8,995 bases of DNA from Candidatus Thorarchaeota archaeon (lineage in GTDB: Archaea; Asgardarchaeota; Thorarchaeia; Thorarchaeales; Thorarchaeaceae), in assembly GCA_016841005.1 (NCBI GenBank), contig JAEORG010000318.1:1-8995 (forward strand), in the 5' to 3' direction. The first letter of the stretch is position 1, and each line of letters starts with the position of its first letter. A program made the position numbers and the translations under genes. Below, one piece after another: positions 1-6,328 of this stretch. Below the pieces are notes generated by a model. The model was not told the origin of the DNA. It worked only from the letters and a program-made list of their open reading frames with translations, and did not search any database.

Positions 1-1202
1 AGGTACGGTATGTCATCCTCCTTGAGTATCAACGGAGGGAGAAACTGCAGAACTGACCTGTCATTATCTGCGTACACAGCAAAAATTCCATTGTTGATGC
101 AAGCGATACTCATGAGTGGACCATAACCCGGGTCACTCATTCTTAGTCCCATGAAGAGACCTTTACCCCTAATTTCATGAAAGATGTCAGGATAGTTCTC
201 TTTGAGGGGATTAAGAGCCTCTATGATACTAGTACTTAGGTTTCTCACATTTTTGAGAAATGTTTCAGATGATACTATATCTAGAACTTCAGCTCCAACA
301 ATACAGCCAATCTCAGCACCACCGAATGTGGATACATGGATGAATGGGTTTTCGTTCATAAACGAGTCTAGGTCTTCTCTGTAACAGGTAGCTGTTATGG
401 GATATAATCCTCCAGAGAGTCCCTTTCCAATCGCAATAATATCCGGTATAACATGATAGTGCTCGAATCCCCAGAGTTTGCCAGTCCGTCCAAGCCCTGT
501 CTGAATCTCATCTAGGATAAGCAATACGTCTTTTTCATCACATATCTCTCGAACTTCCTTATAGAAATCATCAGGAGGTAGAGGCATACCAAGTGTTGCA
601 GGTATCGTTTCAAACATGACTGCTGCAGTTTCTTTGTCGATTGCTTCTCTAACTGCATCGGAATTGCCAAATGGGACATCAATAAACCCTGGTGCTAAAG
701 GTTCGAATGGTTTCTTGAAGTGATCATCTCCAGCAGCAAGTGCTAATCCAGTATGTCCATGATACCCTGATGTAGCATAGATTATCTTGTGTTTCTTACT
801 ATAGCCTCTGGCTAATTTAATAGCAAAATCAACTGCCTCTCCTCCCCCAACTCCAAAGACAGTCCTGGTTATCTCAGGTGGAGTATTCTCTGCAAGTTTT
901 TGTCCCAACAACCCGCGCTGTTCACTGATAAGGTGATGGTTCCCGATATCGAGCTCTTCCAAGGCATTACGAAGAATTTCTACTATTCGAGGATGACGAT
1001 GACCGAGGTTGAAAACGCCTCCGTTACAGTGGCAGTTCAGAAGTTGTCTATCCCCAGATATGTCATACATCCAGGGACCTTCTCTCTTTCCAAGCACGAA
1101 ATCGATGTCAAAGGCTGTATAGAATTCGACTTTTCCTGAAGAAACATGAGATCCAAAAAGTTCGATAACAGACGCCTTGCTTGTGCTACCAATATACCTC
1201 AT
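1..1202 (-). CDS. Class III PLP-dependent aminotransferase, C-terminus cut off by window edge
   Basis: This is a fold-type I, class III (ornithine/4-aminobutyrate-like) aminotransferase, a cytosolic enzyme moving an amino group between an amine or amino acid and a 2-oxo acid. About 400 codons are visible. Seen in order: LGHRHP near residue 67, the glycine-rich cofactor phosphate loop GVGGGEA at 117-123, YHGH at 147-150, LILDEIQTGLGRTG at 228-241 with Asp231 as the pyridine-nitrogen partner, IAIGKGLSGG at 256-265 with Lys260 as the Schiff-base lysine, and STFGG at 291-295. Family members run about 420-450 residues, so roughly 30-50 are missing. The loop has Gly where most members have Ser (SGAEA). 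The chosen ATG has a GAGG ribosome site 8 nt upstream (1211-1214); an in-frame ATG at 1289 would add 29 residues and lies just below a TATA-like element. The family is certain; the substrate cannot be told. Confidence 0.93.
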   Translation of the reverse strand, partial: MRYIGSTSKASVIELFGSHVSSGKVEFYTAFDIDFVLGKREGPWMYDISGDRQLLNCHCNGGVFNLGHRHPRIVEILRNALEELDIGNHHLISEQRGLLGQKLAENTPPEITRTVFGVGGGEAVDFAIKLARGYSKKHKIIYATSGYHGHTGLALAAGDDHFKKPFEPLAPGFIDVPFGNSDAVREAIDKETAAVMFETIPATLGMPLPPDDFYKEVREICDEKDVLLILDEIQTGLGRTGKLWGFEHYHVIPDIIAIGKGLSGGLYPITATCYREDLDSFMNENPFIHVSTFGGAEIGCIVGAEVLDIVSSETFLKNVRNLSTSIIEALNPLKENYPDIFHEIRGKGLFMGLRMSDPGYGPLMSIACINNGIFAVYADNDRSVLQFLPPLILKEDDIPY

Positions 1203-1210
1203 CGATGCAA

Positions 1211-1214
1211 CCTC
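1211..1214 (-). promoter_or_regulatory. Ribosome binding site of the aminotransferase
   Basis: On the minus strand GAGG stands 8 nt before the ATG at 1202. It is the main reason for choosing this start over the in-frame ATG at 1289, which has no convincing purine-rich site. The 1289 start would give a leader of only about a dozen bases from the TATA-like element at 1324-1330, so a nearly leaderless transcript remains possible. Confidence 0.5.
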
Positions 1215-1323
1215 ATCGAAACAAGAGGACTGACTCGGTGCCGTATCTCTCTTTCTATTCGTTAAATGAGAACTAAACTTGAATACCATCACTTAATATT
1301 CCAGCATAATCATCAGCTTTACG

Positions 1324-1330
1324 TTTATAT
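1324..1330. promoter_or_regulatory. TATA-like element shared by two divergent genes
   Basis: TTTATAT on the plus strand, ATATAAA on the minus strand. With the usual archaeal spacing of about 25 bp to the start of transcription, the plus reading would initiate near 1355 (ahead of the kinase ribosome site at 1377-1384) and the minus reading near 1300 (ahead of either aminotransferase start). It is the only good TATA match in the 188-bp gap between the two starts. Otherwise the gap 1203-1390 holds nothing recognisable. The promoter role is inferred from position and sequence only. Confidence 0.45.
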
Positions 1331-1376
1331 CAGCAACCCTCCTAACTTAAGGTACCTACACTGTTTCAGAATCCTT

Positions 1377-1384
1377 CAGAGGGG
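1377..1384 (+). promoter_or_regulatory. Ribosome binding site of the histidine kinase
   Basis: A purine run containing AGAGGGG ends 6 nt before the GTG at 1391. It supports this rare-codon start; the next in-frame methionine (residue 20) would remove the beginning of the first PAS-like domain. Confidence 0.55.
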
Positions 1385-1390
1385 CCTATA

Positions 1391-3460
1391 GTGAAACATG
1401 ATACAGAGAGTCAATATAGTAAACTGTTCGAGGATTCTCCAGTATCGATGTGGGAAGAAGATTTCTCTAAACTGAAGATATTCATTGACGAACTTCGTAG
1501 GTCTGGAGTAACAGATTTTCGTCAATATTTCACTGAAAATCCCGACGAATTAACTAAATGTGCTGATTATATTGAGGTTCTCAGAGTTAACAAAGCAACA
1601 CTAAAACTACAAGGAGTTGAAAACGAAGAGGATTTGTTAGGCCCTCTTTCTCGATTTCTTGTCGAGGAGGCATCCGACCTGTTTCTCAACGAGGTCGTAG
1701 CTCTAGCGGAAGGAGCAACTAAATTTGAGGATTCTGTGGTTCTTCCTATTATCACTGGTGCGCCTAGACACATTCTTCTTGTACTTTCTGTTCCGGACGA
1801 ATTCAAAGATACTCTCTCCCGAGTCATTGTTTCTATGTTGGACATAACAGAAACCGTCGAAACTAAGAAAGCGTTAGATAACGAGAGGAGAGCGTTCCAA
1901 ATTATAGCTGAGGCTGCACTTGAACCATATTACACATCTGACACTAGTAAACGAATTCTGGAAGGAATGATCGATCTTCTGAAGTTTGACTTAGGAACAA
2001 TAAGACTTTACGATGAAGAGAAACGCATTCTAAGATTACACTCTTCCGTGGGAGCAACCAAAGACCCACAGGAAGAAGTGGCAATTGATGACCCTGAATA
2101 CCTTTCTGCCCAAGTAGCCAGAAGTAAGACGCCTATCTTCCTGTCTGATGTTTCAGATGAAACACTGAAAGAAAAACCCCGACAAGTCATTGAAGAACTT
2201 GGAATAACTTCGCTCATATTCTGGCCAATAATAGGCCCAAATGAAGATCTTCTTGGAGTTCTAAATATTGCATCAAAAACAAAGAAGGATCTTTCAGAAA
2301 CTGATCGTCTGCTGTTTCAAATGATCGCAGATATGCTCTCAACAATAATCATACGTCACAACGCTCAGGAAGCACTCCGTTCGAGTGAGGAACGATATCG
2401 GCTACTCGCTAACAGTGTAATTGATGTTATCTGGATAATCGATATGGATTTCAGATTTACATTTGTTAGTCCTTCTTGTAAAAATGTTGTAGGCTATGAG
2501 CCTCAAGAACTGATTGGAAAAATTGCTACAACAATTCTATCTGAGGATTCTCAACAACTGGTTGTCGATGAGATGGCCTATGCCCTTCAGATGGAGGAAG
2601 AAGTTGGAAAAGATGGCTATGATGCACATCCTTTAGAGGTCGAGCTTCTGCATAAAGATGGTAGTAAAAGATGGGCAGAGATTAACCGGGTATTCCTGCG
2701 AGATGATGCTGGCAATCCCGTTGCGACACTTGGTGTTGCACGAGATATCACAGAACGACTTCTTACAGCCCAAAAGCTTGAAGAAGCACTACAGACCGCG
2801 GCTTTCTACAATGATTTGATGGCTCATGATATTTCCAATATTCATCAAGGCATCATGTCAAGTATGGAGTTGATGTTACACAGTAATAATCTGCCTCAAG
2901 AGATGAAGCATCTTGTTCGTGCAGCGCTTGCACAGAGTGAGAGAGGTGCTGTCTTAGTCGGCCACGTCAAGAAACTAGCCCAGATAGAGGAGGTGAAGGG
3001 TGATCTAACTCCGATGGATCCTTACCAATCTCTATCAGATGCAATCACAATGGTCCAAAATACATTTCCAGATAAGAAAATCCAAATCAATTCTGATATC
3101 TCTGAGGACAAATATTCTGTCTTGGCAGATGGATTTCTTGTTGATGTGTTCTATAATCTACTGCATAATTCAGCACGACTTGACACAACATCGGCAGTCA
3201 AGATTGATATCAAGGCGAAAATGACTCATAAAAACAACCTGACAATCAAGGTGATTGACTACGGTCCAGGAATTGATGATTCACGTAAGACTTCCCTCTT
3301 CTCTGGAGTGCGTACAGATGGACGACGCATTGCAGGGATTGGACTTACCTTAGTAAAACGAATTATCGAGCGATATAATGGTAATATCGATGTCGAGGAC
3401 CGAGTCAAAGGTGATTATAGTAAGGGTATATGTTTCGTGCTAGAAATTCCTACTAACTGA
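1391..3460 (+). CDS. Soluble PAS-GAF-PAS sensor histidine kinase
   Basis: 689 residues, GTG start, no membrane segment or signal peptide, so a cytosolic sensor. Domains: an N-terminal PAS-like region at about 9-155 beginning with the SPVSMWEEDFS signature common in archaeal and methanogen kinases; GAF at about 163-325; a second PAS at about 333-456 with a PAC-like end (GVARDITE); a HisKA-type dimerisation helix with the phospho-acceptor His479 in MAHDISN; and a HATPase domain with N-box Asn593 (NLLHNS), G1 box DYGPGID at 623-629 and G2 box GIGLTLVK at 649-656. All catalytic boxes look intact, so an active kinase is expected. The ligand of the PAS and GAF domains is unknown. No response regulator, receiver domain or other two-component partner occurs in the window, so it is an orphan here. 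Its stop is 2 bp from the stop of the convergent RHH gene. Confidence 0.95.
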   Translation: MKHDTESQYSKLFEDSPVSMWEEDFSKLKIFIDELRRSGVTDFRQYFTENPDELTKCADYIEVLRVNKATLKLQGVENEEDLLGPLSRFLVEEASDLFLNEVVALAEGATKFEDSVVLPIITGAPRHILLVLSVPDEFKDTLSRVIVSMLDITETVETKKALDNERRAFQIIAEAALEPYYTSDTSKRILEGMIDLLKFDLGTIRLYDEEKRILRLHSSVGATKDPQEEVAIDDPEYLSAQVARSKTPIFLSDVSDETLKEKPRQVIEELGITSLIFWPIIGPNEDLLGVLNIASKTKKDLSETDRLLFQMIADMLSTIIIRHNAQEALRSSEERYRLLANSVIDVIWIIDMDFRFTFVSPSCKNVVGYEPQELIGKIATTILSEDSQQLVVDEMAYALQMEEEVGKDGYDAHPLEVELLHKDGSKRWAEINRVFLRDDAGNPVATLGVARDITERLLTAQKLEEALQTAAFYNDLMAHDISNIHQGIMSSMELMLHSNNLPQEMKHLVRAALAQSERGAVLVGHVKKLAQIEEVKGDLTPMDPYQSLSDAITMVQNTFPDKKIQINSDISEDKYSVLADGFLVDVFYNLLHNSARLDTTSAVKIDIKAKMTHKNNLTIKVIDYGPGIDDSRKTSLFSGVRTDGRRIAGIGLTLVKRIIERYNGNIDVEDRVKGDYSKGICFVLEIPTN

Positions 3461-3462
3461 TA

Positions 3463-3804
3463 TTACTCATTGATCTTTTCTAGAACTGCATCTTGAGCGC
3501 TTTTGACAGCGGCATCTTGTTTGCGTTCTAATGCAGCAGTTTGGTTTCTAATCTCTTTAAAGAGCTCTTCCTTTGATGATATAGCACCTTGAATGATAGC
3601 AGCAACTGCTTCAGATCTGCTTTTGAAGATACCCAGAGCAACAAGTGAATCGAGAGTTTCGACCACTTTCTTATTCATCCTGGCAACCACTGGGACCTCT
3701 CGTTCATCTTCACCGAAATCCTCGGCGGCAAGTTTTGAGAGCAATCTCTCGCGTAAGAGAGGTCGGGCTTGTTTTTCCCCATCCTTTTCCTTTTTTGTAG
3801 ACAC
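3463..3804 (-). CDS. Ribbon-helix-helix DNA-binding protein
   Basis: About 113 residues. A basic, charged N-terminus (1-36) precedes an RHH fold: strand VPVVARM at 37-43, helix A at about 44-57 (NKKVVETLDSLVAL), turn GIFKSRSEAV at 58-67, helix B to about 74. The KSRSEAV turn is typical of CopG/Arc-like archaeal regulators. The C-terminal 35 residues are Glu/Lys/Ala-rich and probably helical, perhaps for oligomerisation. The longest reading begins with ATG at 3825, but GTG at 3804 is preferred: it has a perfect GAGGTG ribosome site 6 nt upstream, and the TATA-like element at 3839-3846 would place the transcript start near 3818, inside the longer reading. A transcription regulator is inferred; targets are unknown, but a site shared with the next gene upstream suggests both promoters. 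The RHH fold itself is fairly sure. Confidence 0.85.
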   Translation of the reverse strand: MSTKKEKDGEKQARPLLRERLLSKLAAEDFGEDEREVPVVARMNKKVVETLDSLVALGIFKSRSEAVAAIIQGAISSKEELFKEIRNQTAALERKQDAAVKSAQDAVLEKINE

Positions 3805-3810
3805 ATGGTT

Positions 3811-3816
3811 CACCTC
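3811..3816 (-). promoter_or_regulatory. Ribosome binding site of the RHH gene
   Basis: GAGGTG on the minus strand, 6 nt before the GTG at 3804. It matches the archaeal anti-Shine-Dalgarno end closely and decides the start in favour of GTG 3804 over ATG 3825. Confidence 0.7.
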
Positions 3817-3838
3817 ATGTTTCATTGCTGCATTAACG

Positions 3839-3846
3839 TATATAAG
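3839..3846 (-). promoter_or_regulatory. TATA-like element of the RHH gene
   Basis: CTTATATA on the minus strand. Its centre lies about 38 bp before the GTG at 3804, which predicts a transcript start near 3818 and a short leader carrying only the GAGGTG site. The candidate operator at 3847-3867 directly abuts its upstream side, where a bound protein would interfere with TBP/TFB. Inferred from sequence and spacing. Confidence 0.5.
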
Positions 3847-3867
3847 ATTGTGTATCTCGTATCATGT
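3847..3867. promoter_or_regulatory. Operator-like site A upstream of the RHH gene
   Basis: This 21-bp stretch matches 4290-4310 at 16 of 21 positions without gaps: ATTGTGT, four variable bases, CGTATCA, one pyrimidine, GT. It holds two adjacent 7-bp units ending in GTATC (3850-3856 and 3857-3863), and a further acGTATA lies in the same 7-bp register at 3836-3842. Tandem short boxes are a usual target for RHH dimers (MetJ boxes are the classical case). A role as an autoregulatory operator is inference. Confidence 0.45.
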
Positions 3868-3914
3868 TTACGTGTTACATCTTTGTTGATAGATGAAAAC
3901 CCGACCGCTATTAC

Positions 3915-4268
3915 TTACTTGATGAACTGATCCTTTGAGCTAGTTGTTGCAACTACTTTGGATCGCTCATCATCCGCATTGCTTGATGCCATAGTAATGC
4001 GTCTACTCTTGAAGACCGAGTATGTCCAATCAGCCATATAGATCTCAGCAATTATTACGATGATTACCATACCCGCCATCGTAAAGAAGGGAATGGATGC
4101 AATTACAACCATTGTAGCAATACCTGCAGCTGCTTTGGTATACACCCAAGCTCTATCCGATATGCGTTTTTCTGATACGACTTTTGTTTCAGAAGAATAT
4201 TCAGTTACATCCTCGGTCGTTTCCTCGGTTTCTACTGCGAAACCTCTTGTTTTTGTGACAGATTCCAT
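3915..4268 (-). CDS. Small membrane protein with two hydrophobic helices, unknown function
   Basis: 117 residues, no family recognised. The N-terminal 40 residues are Glu/Thr/Ser/Val-rich and acidic, followed by a hydrophobic stretch at about 45-80 that reads as two closely spaced membrane helices (about 45-61 and 63-79) with only a Pro-Phe-Phe turn between them, so a hairpin with both ends on one side is likely. The C-terminal 35 residues are polar and start with KSRR, which by the positive-inside rule places the tail in the cytoplasm. The reading frame opens at a TTG at 4283, but the ATG at 4268 has AGGTGG 6 nt upstream and is the better start. It lies upstream of, and on the same strand as, the RHH gene, about 110 bp apart; the two have separate upstream regions that share a sequence element. 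Confidence 0.75.
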   Translation of the reverse strand: MESVTKTRGFAVETEETTEDVTEYSSETKVVSEKRISDRAWVYTKAAAGIATMVVIASIPFFTMAGMVIIVIIAEIYMADWTYSVFKSRRITMASSNADDERSKVVATTSSKDQFIK

Positions 4269-4274
4269 GTTATT

Positions 4275-4280
4275 CCACCT
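4275..4280 (-). promoter_or_regulatory. Ribosome binding site of the small membrane protein gene
   Basis: AGGTGG on the minus strand, 6 nt before the ATG at 4268. It fixes that ATG as the start rather than the in-frame TTG at 4283, which overlaps this site. Confidence 0.65.
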
Positions 4281-4285
4281 CAAAT

Positions 4286-4334
4286 ACGTATTGTGTTATA
4301 CGTATCACGTATCGCGTAAATAGAATACTGTATA
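4286..4334. repeat. Seven-base phased repeat array upstream of the small membrane protein gene
   Basis: Read on the plus strand in consecutive 7-base units from 4286, units at 4286, 4293, 4300, 4307, 4314 and 4328 all have GT at positions 3-4, and most follow (a/g)(c/t)GTAT(c/t). Units 4300-4306 and 4307-4313 are identical (ACGTATC twice). Only the unit at 4321 breaks the pattern. The array starts 18 bp upstream of the ATG at 4268, so it lies in the promoter or 5' leader. Part of it (4290-4310) is the sequence shared with site A near the RHH gene. It resembles a tandem operator; it is too short and too few-copied for a CRISPR or an origin iteron array. Confidence 0.55.
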
Positions 4335-4340
4335 CTTTTC

Positions 4341-4348
4341 ATATATAT
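4341..4348. promoter_or_regulatory. TATA-like element between the membrane protein and TPR genes
   Basis: ATATATAT reads the same on both strands. On the minus strand it would start transcription near 4319, giving the small membrane protein gene a leader of about 50 nt that contains most of the 7-bp repeats. On the plus strand it would start near 4373, about 90 nt before the TPR gene; an alternative for that gene is ATAATATTA at about 4420-4428, much closer to its start. The rest of the gap 4269-4460 holds nothing else I recognise. Confidence 0.35.
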
Positions 4349-4460
4349 CTTCCTTTATCGAGCTGATGCACAGATGTTTCCAAAGTGGATTGATTCGAAA
4401 CACTCTTCTCGTCTTCCGGATAATATTACTATTTGGACCTGAAAATCTGGATGTGATGCT

Positions 4461-5942
4461 GTGGAACCTCTGGGTACTATTACGAAGTACTATCCTTTCA
4501 TAGAAGAGGGTCTACAAAAGACGTTAACCAGTCTAATGGAAGAATCACAGTCCTATTTTGGGTTTGTACTAAAACTAGCAAATCACGTTCTGGAGAATGA
4601 CGTGCATCCTCATCTTGCATACATTGCTGCAGTCCAATCATGGCAGACGCGAGTTGTAGAACTGATGGACGCCATTGCCTTAAAGTTCCATGACTTTGCA
4701 CCTATTCAACCTTGGAAATACCCCTTCAGAGTTTCAGTAAGTGATCCAATCATACAAAATGAATCCTTTCAACAGAATCTATACAGAGGGTTAGAGGGAT
4801 GTAATGAAGATTGGATACTAGTTGAACTCCACCTGCTTGATGGAATATTCAAAATGTTCACATCGGTCCCTGAAAGCATGAAATCGATTAACGCAGGAAG
4901 AAAATTGGTTGAAGCGAATGAAAATTTGATGTGTTTCTGTCCATGGGCACTCATCATTGAAGCTAGAGCTAGTCGTAGAGAATGCCCTTTAGAACATGCA
5001 CTGGATATACTGGAAAAAGCAAGAACAATGACCGAAAAATATGACGATCGTGTTTTAGAGTGCGAGCGTCTGATGGCTCAAGCTTGGATTAAGAGGGATA
5101 CAGATATTCAAACATCTCTCGACTTGTATGAACAATCATATAGCTTAGCTCATGAAATGGAAGTTCCGTTTCTTCTTGCTAGTGTAATGGATGATTGTTC
5201 AATTGCCTATGAGTTATCTGGAGAATTTGATCTAGCTATTGCAAGCGCAAAAGAAAGCATGGATGTATATCAAGGAAATCTAGTCACGCCATTACTGATT
5301 CTGGCACGCATATTTTCACGATTGGGCATTGGGGAGAAAGCCCAACAATGTGTTGGTCAAGTAGGTACAATTCTAGGTAATACCAGTATTCATGTTTTTC
5401 ACCTCCGAAAAGCTCTCGCGTTTCTGTTATTGAATAAACTCGATGATGCTGAAGAACAATTAGAAATTGCGTACCCCCTCGTGTTGAGAACCGATCTGGA
5501 GGTATATTTGAGTGAATATTACCACGTGACTGGTCTTCTGGAGTTTGCTAGAGGAGAGTTGCATAACTCATTGAACACACTTCAGAAATCACTTGAGATC
5601 CTTGAACGTCGCTATCGCCCCCTTTGGGAGGTACCCATCCTCCGAGATCTTGCTTCTGTTGAAATAACAATCAGTCTACAATCTGAGGACAAGTCTGCCG
5701 AAGTAGTCCCTGGTCACTGGTTGAATAGGCTCGAAACCCAGGTCAATAAGTACCCATTTCCTGGATTAATGATGGAATTTGCTCTTTGTAAGTCTCATTT
5801 CTATCTAAATACGGGGCAAATACAGGACGCACGTCAGATACTAGCAGATGCACTAGCACTCTCAGACTCCGATGCATATCGAACTTTACGACGCCAAATT
5901 GAAGAGAGGATTGGTGCTATTGATGTATTGAAGGGCCATTAG
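4461..5942 (+). CDS. TPR-like helical repeat protein, unknown function
   Basis: 493 residues, GTG start; an in-frame stop at 4440-4442 leaves this as the first usable start, with GGATGTGAT as a near-consensus ribosome site just upstream. The protein is all-helical and soluble. Recognisable TPR-like helix pairs lie at about 200-232, 236-272, 311-340, 350-385 (with the GLLEFARGELHNSLNTLQKS pattern of a TPR) and 434-466 (LNTGQIQDARQILADALAL). The first 170 residues are helical but degenerate, with several Trp and Cys residues, and no enzymatic motif is seen. TPR proteins are usually scaffolds for protein-protein contacts; solitary ones like this are common in archaea and their partners cannot be told from sequence. 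It stands alone on its strand and converges on the MTH1187-family gene with no base between the stops. Confidence 0.85.
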   Translation: MEPLGTITKYYPFIEEGLQKTLTSLMEESQSYFGFVLKLANHVLENDVHPHLAYIAAVQSWQTRVVELMDAIALKFHDFAPIQPWKYPFRVSVSDPIIQNESFQQNLYRGLEGCNEDWILVELHLLDGIFKMFTSVPESMKSINAGRKLVEANENLMCFCPWALIIEARASRRECPLEHALDILEKARTMTEKYDDRVLECERLMAQAWIKRDTDIQTSLDLYEQSYSLAHEMEVPFLLASVMDDCSIAYELSGEFDLAIASAKESMDVYQGNLVTPLLILARIFSRLGIGEKAQQCVGQVGTILGNTSIHVFHLRKALAFLLLNKLDDAEEQLEIAYPLVLRTDLEVYLSEYYHVTGLLEFARGELHNSLNTLQKSLEILERRYRPLWEVPILRDLASVEITISLQSEDKSAEVVPGHWLNRLETQVNKYPFPGLMMEFALCKSHFYLNTGQIQDARQILADALALSDSDAYRTLRRQIEERIGAIDVLKGH

Positions 5943-6251
5943 TCATGAAATAGCTCTCATCTTATCCTCCATTATCCTTGGTTTATCTCTCCTATCATCT
6001 ATTCTCAGTAAAGTCGATACTCGCTCAGCACCTGTTTTGAACATCCTCTCATGAGCCAGTTTGGTCACTTCCAGAATCTGGTCAATTGAGTCCGCCTCGA
6101 TGATTGAACTCATGGGGGTATGCTGAACTCTCACTCCTGGGTAGCTGTCAATCTCCTTCACAGACTCCTTCACATATTTGCTAAGGCTGGTTCCGACTCC
6201 AAACGGAGCGATAACAAGTTCTGCAATTACTTTCATACTCTTTGAGGTCAT
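5943..6251 (-). CDS. MTH1187/UPF0045 family thiamine-binding-type protein
   Basis: 102 residues from the ATG at 6251. The core begins MKVIAELVIAPFGVG, followed by TSLSKYV, HTPMSSIIEA and a C-terminal helix, which is the small ferredoxin-like fold of the MTH1187/YqgV group (Pfam Thiamin_BP, formerly DUF77). Related domains bind thiamine or its pyrimidine part, so the protein may be a cytosolic carrier or sensor for thiamine precursors; that role is inferred from the family. Start choice is uncertain: GTG 6260, ATG 6251 (GGAG close by) or ATG 6236, where homologues often begin. It is the third gene on this strand after the winged-helix and phosphoesterase genes, 77 bp below the latter, so co-transcription is possible but an own promoter cannot be excluded. 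No other thiamine gene or riboswitch is visible. Confidence 0.88.
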   Translation of the reverse strand: MTSKSMKVIAELVIAPFGVGTSLSKYVKESVKEIDSYPGVRVQHTPMSSIIEADSIDQILEVTKLAHERMFKTGAERVSTLLRIDDRRDKPRIMEDKMRAIS

Positions 6252-6328
6252 TCTCTCCACATCTAATGGAACTTCTCAAAAATAATCAATTTGAATACAA
6301 TGGTCAATTATCTTTCAGGGAGGAACGA

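Noticed and set aside
900..1139. Plus-strand open frame of 79 codons
   Set aside because: It lies wholly inside the aminotransferase on the other strand, whose family motifs are unmistakable; no ribosome site or family match for this frame.
3593..3889. Plus-strand open frame of 98 codons opposite the RHH gene
   Set aside because: Ser/Thr/Phe-rich shadow of the minus-strand gene; it overlaps that gene's promoter and shows no ribosome site.
3463..4268. Classical type II toxin-antitoxin pair
   Set aside because: The RHH protein would suit an antitoxin, but the partner is a 117-residue membrane hairpin with no known toxin motif, encoded upstream with its own ribosome site and about 110 bp away, unlike overlapping toxin-antitoxin genes.
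4060..4323. Plus-strand open frame of 87 codons opposite the small membrane protein
   Set aside because: A shadow: the hydrophobic pattern simply mirrors the minus-strand membrane segment, and the minus frame has the better start signal.
4286..4334. CRISPR array or replication origin iterons
   Set aside because: Units are only 7 bp, directly adjacent and few, with no spacers, no cas or initiator gene; an operator is the simpler reading.
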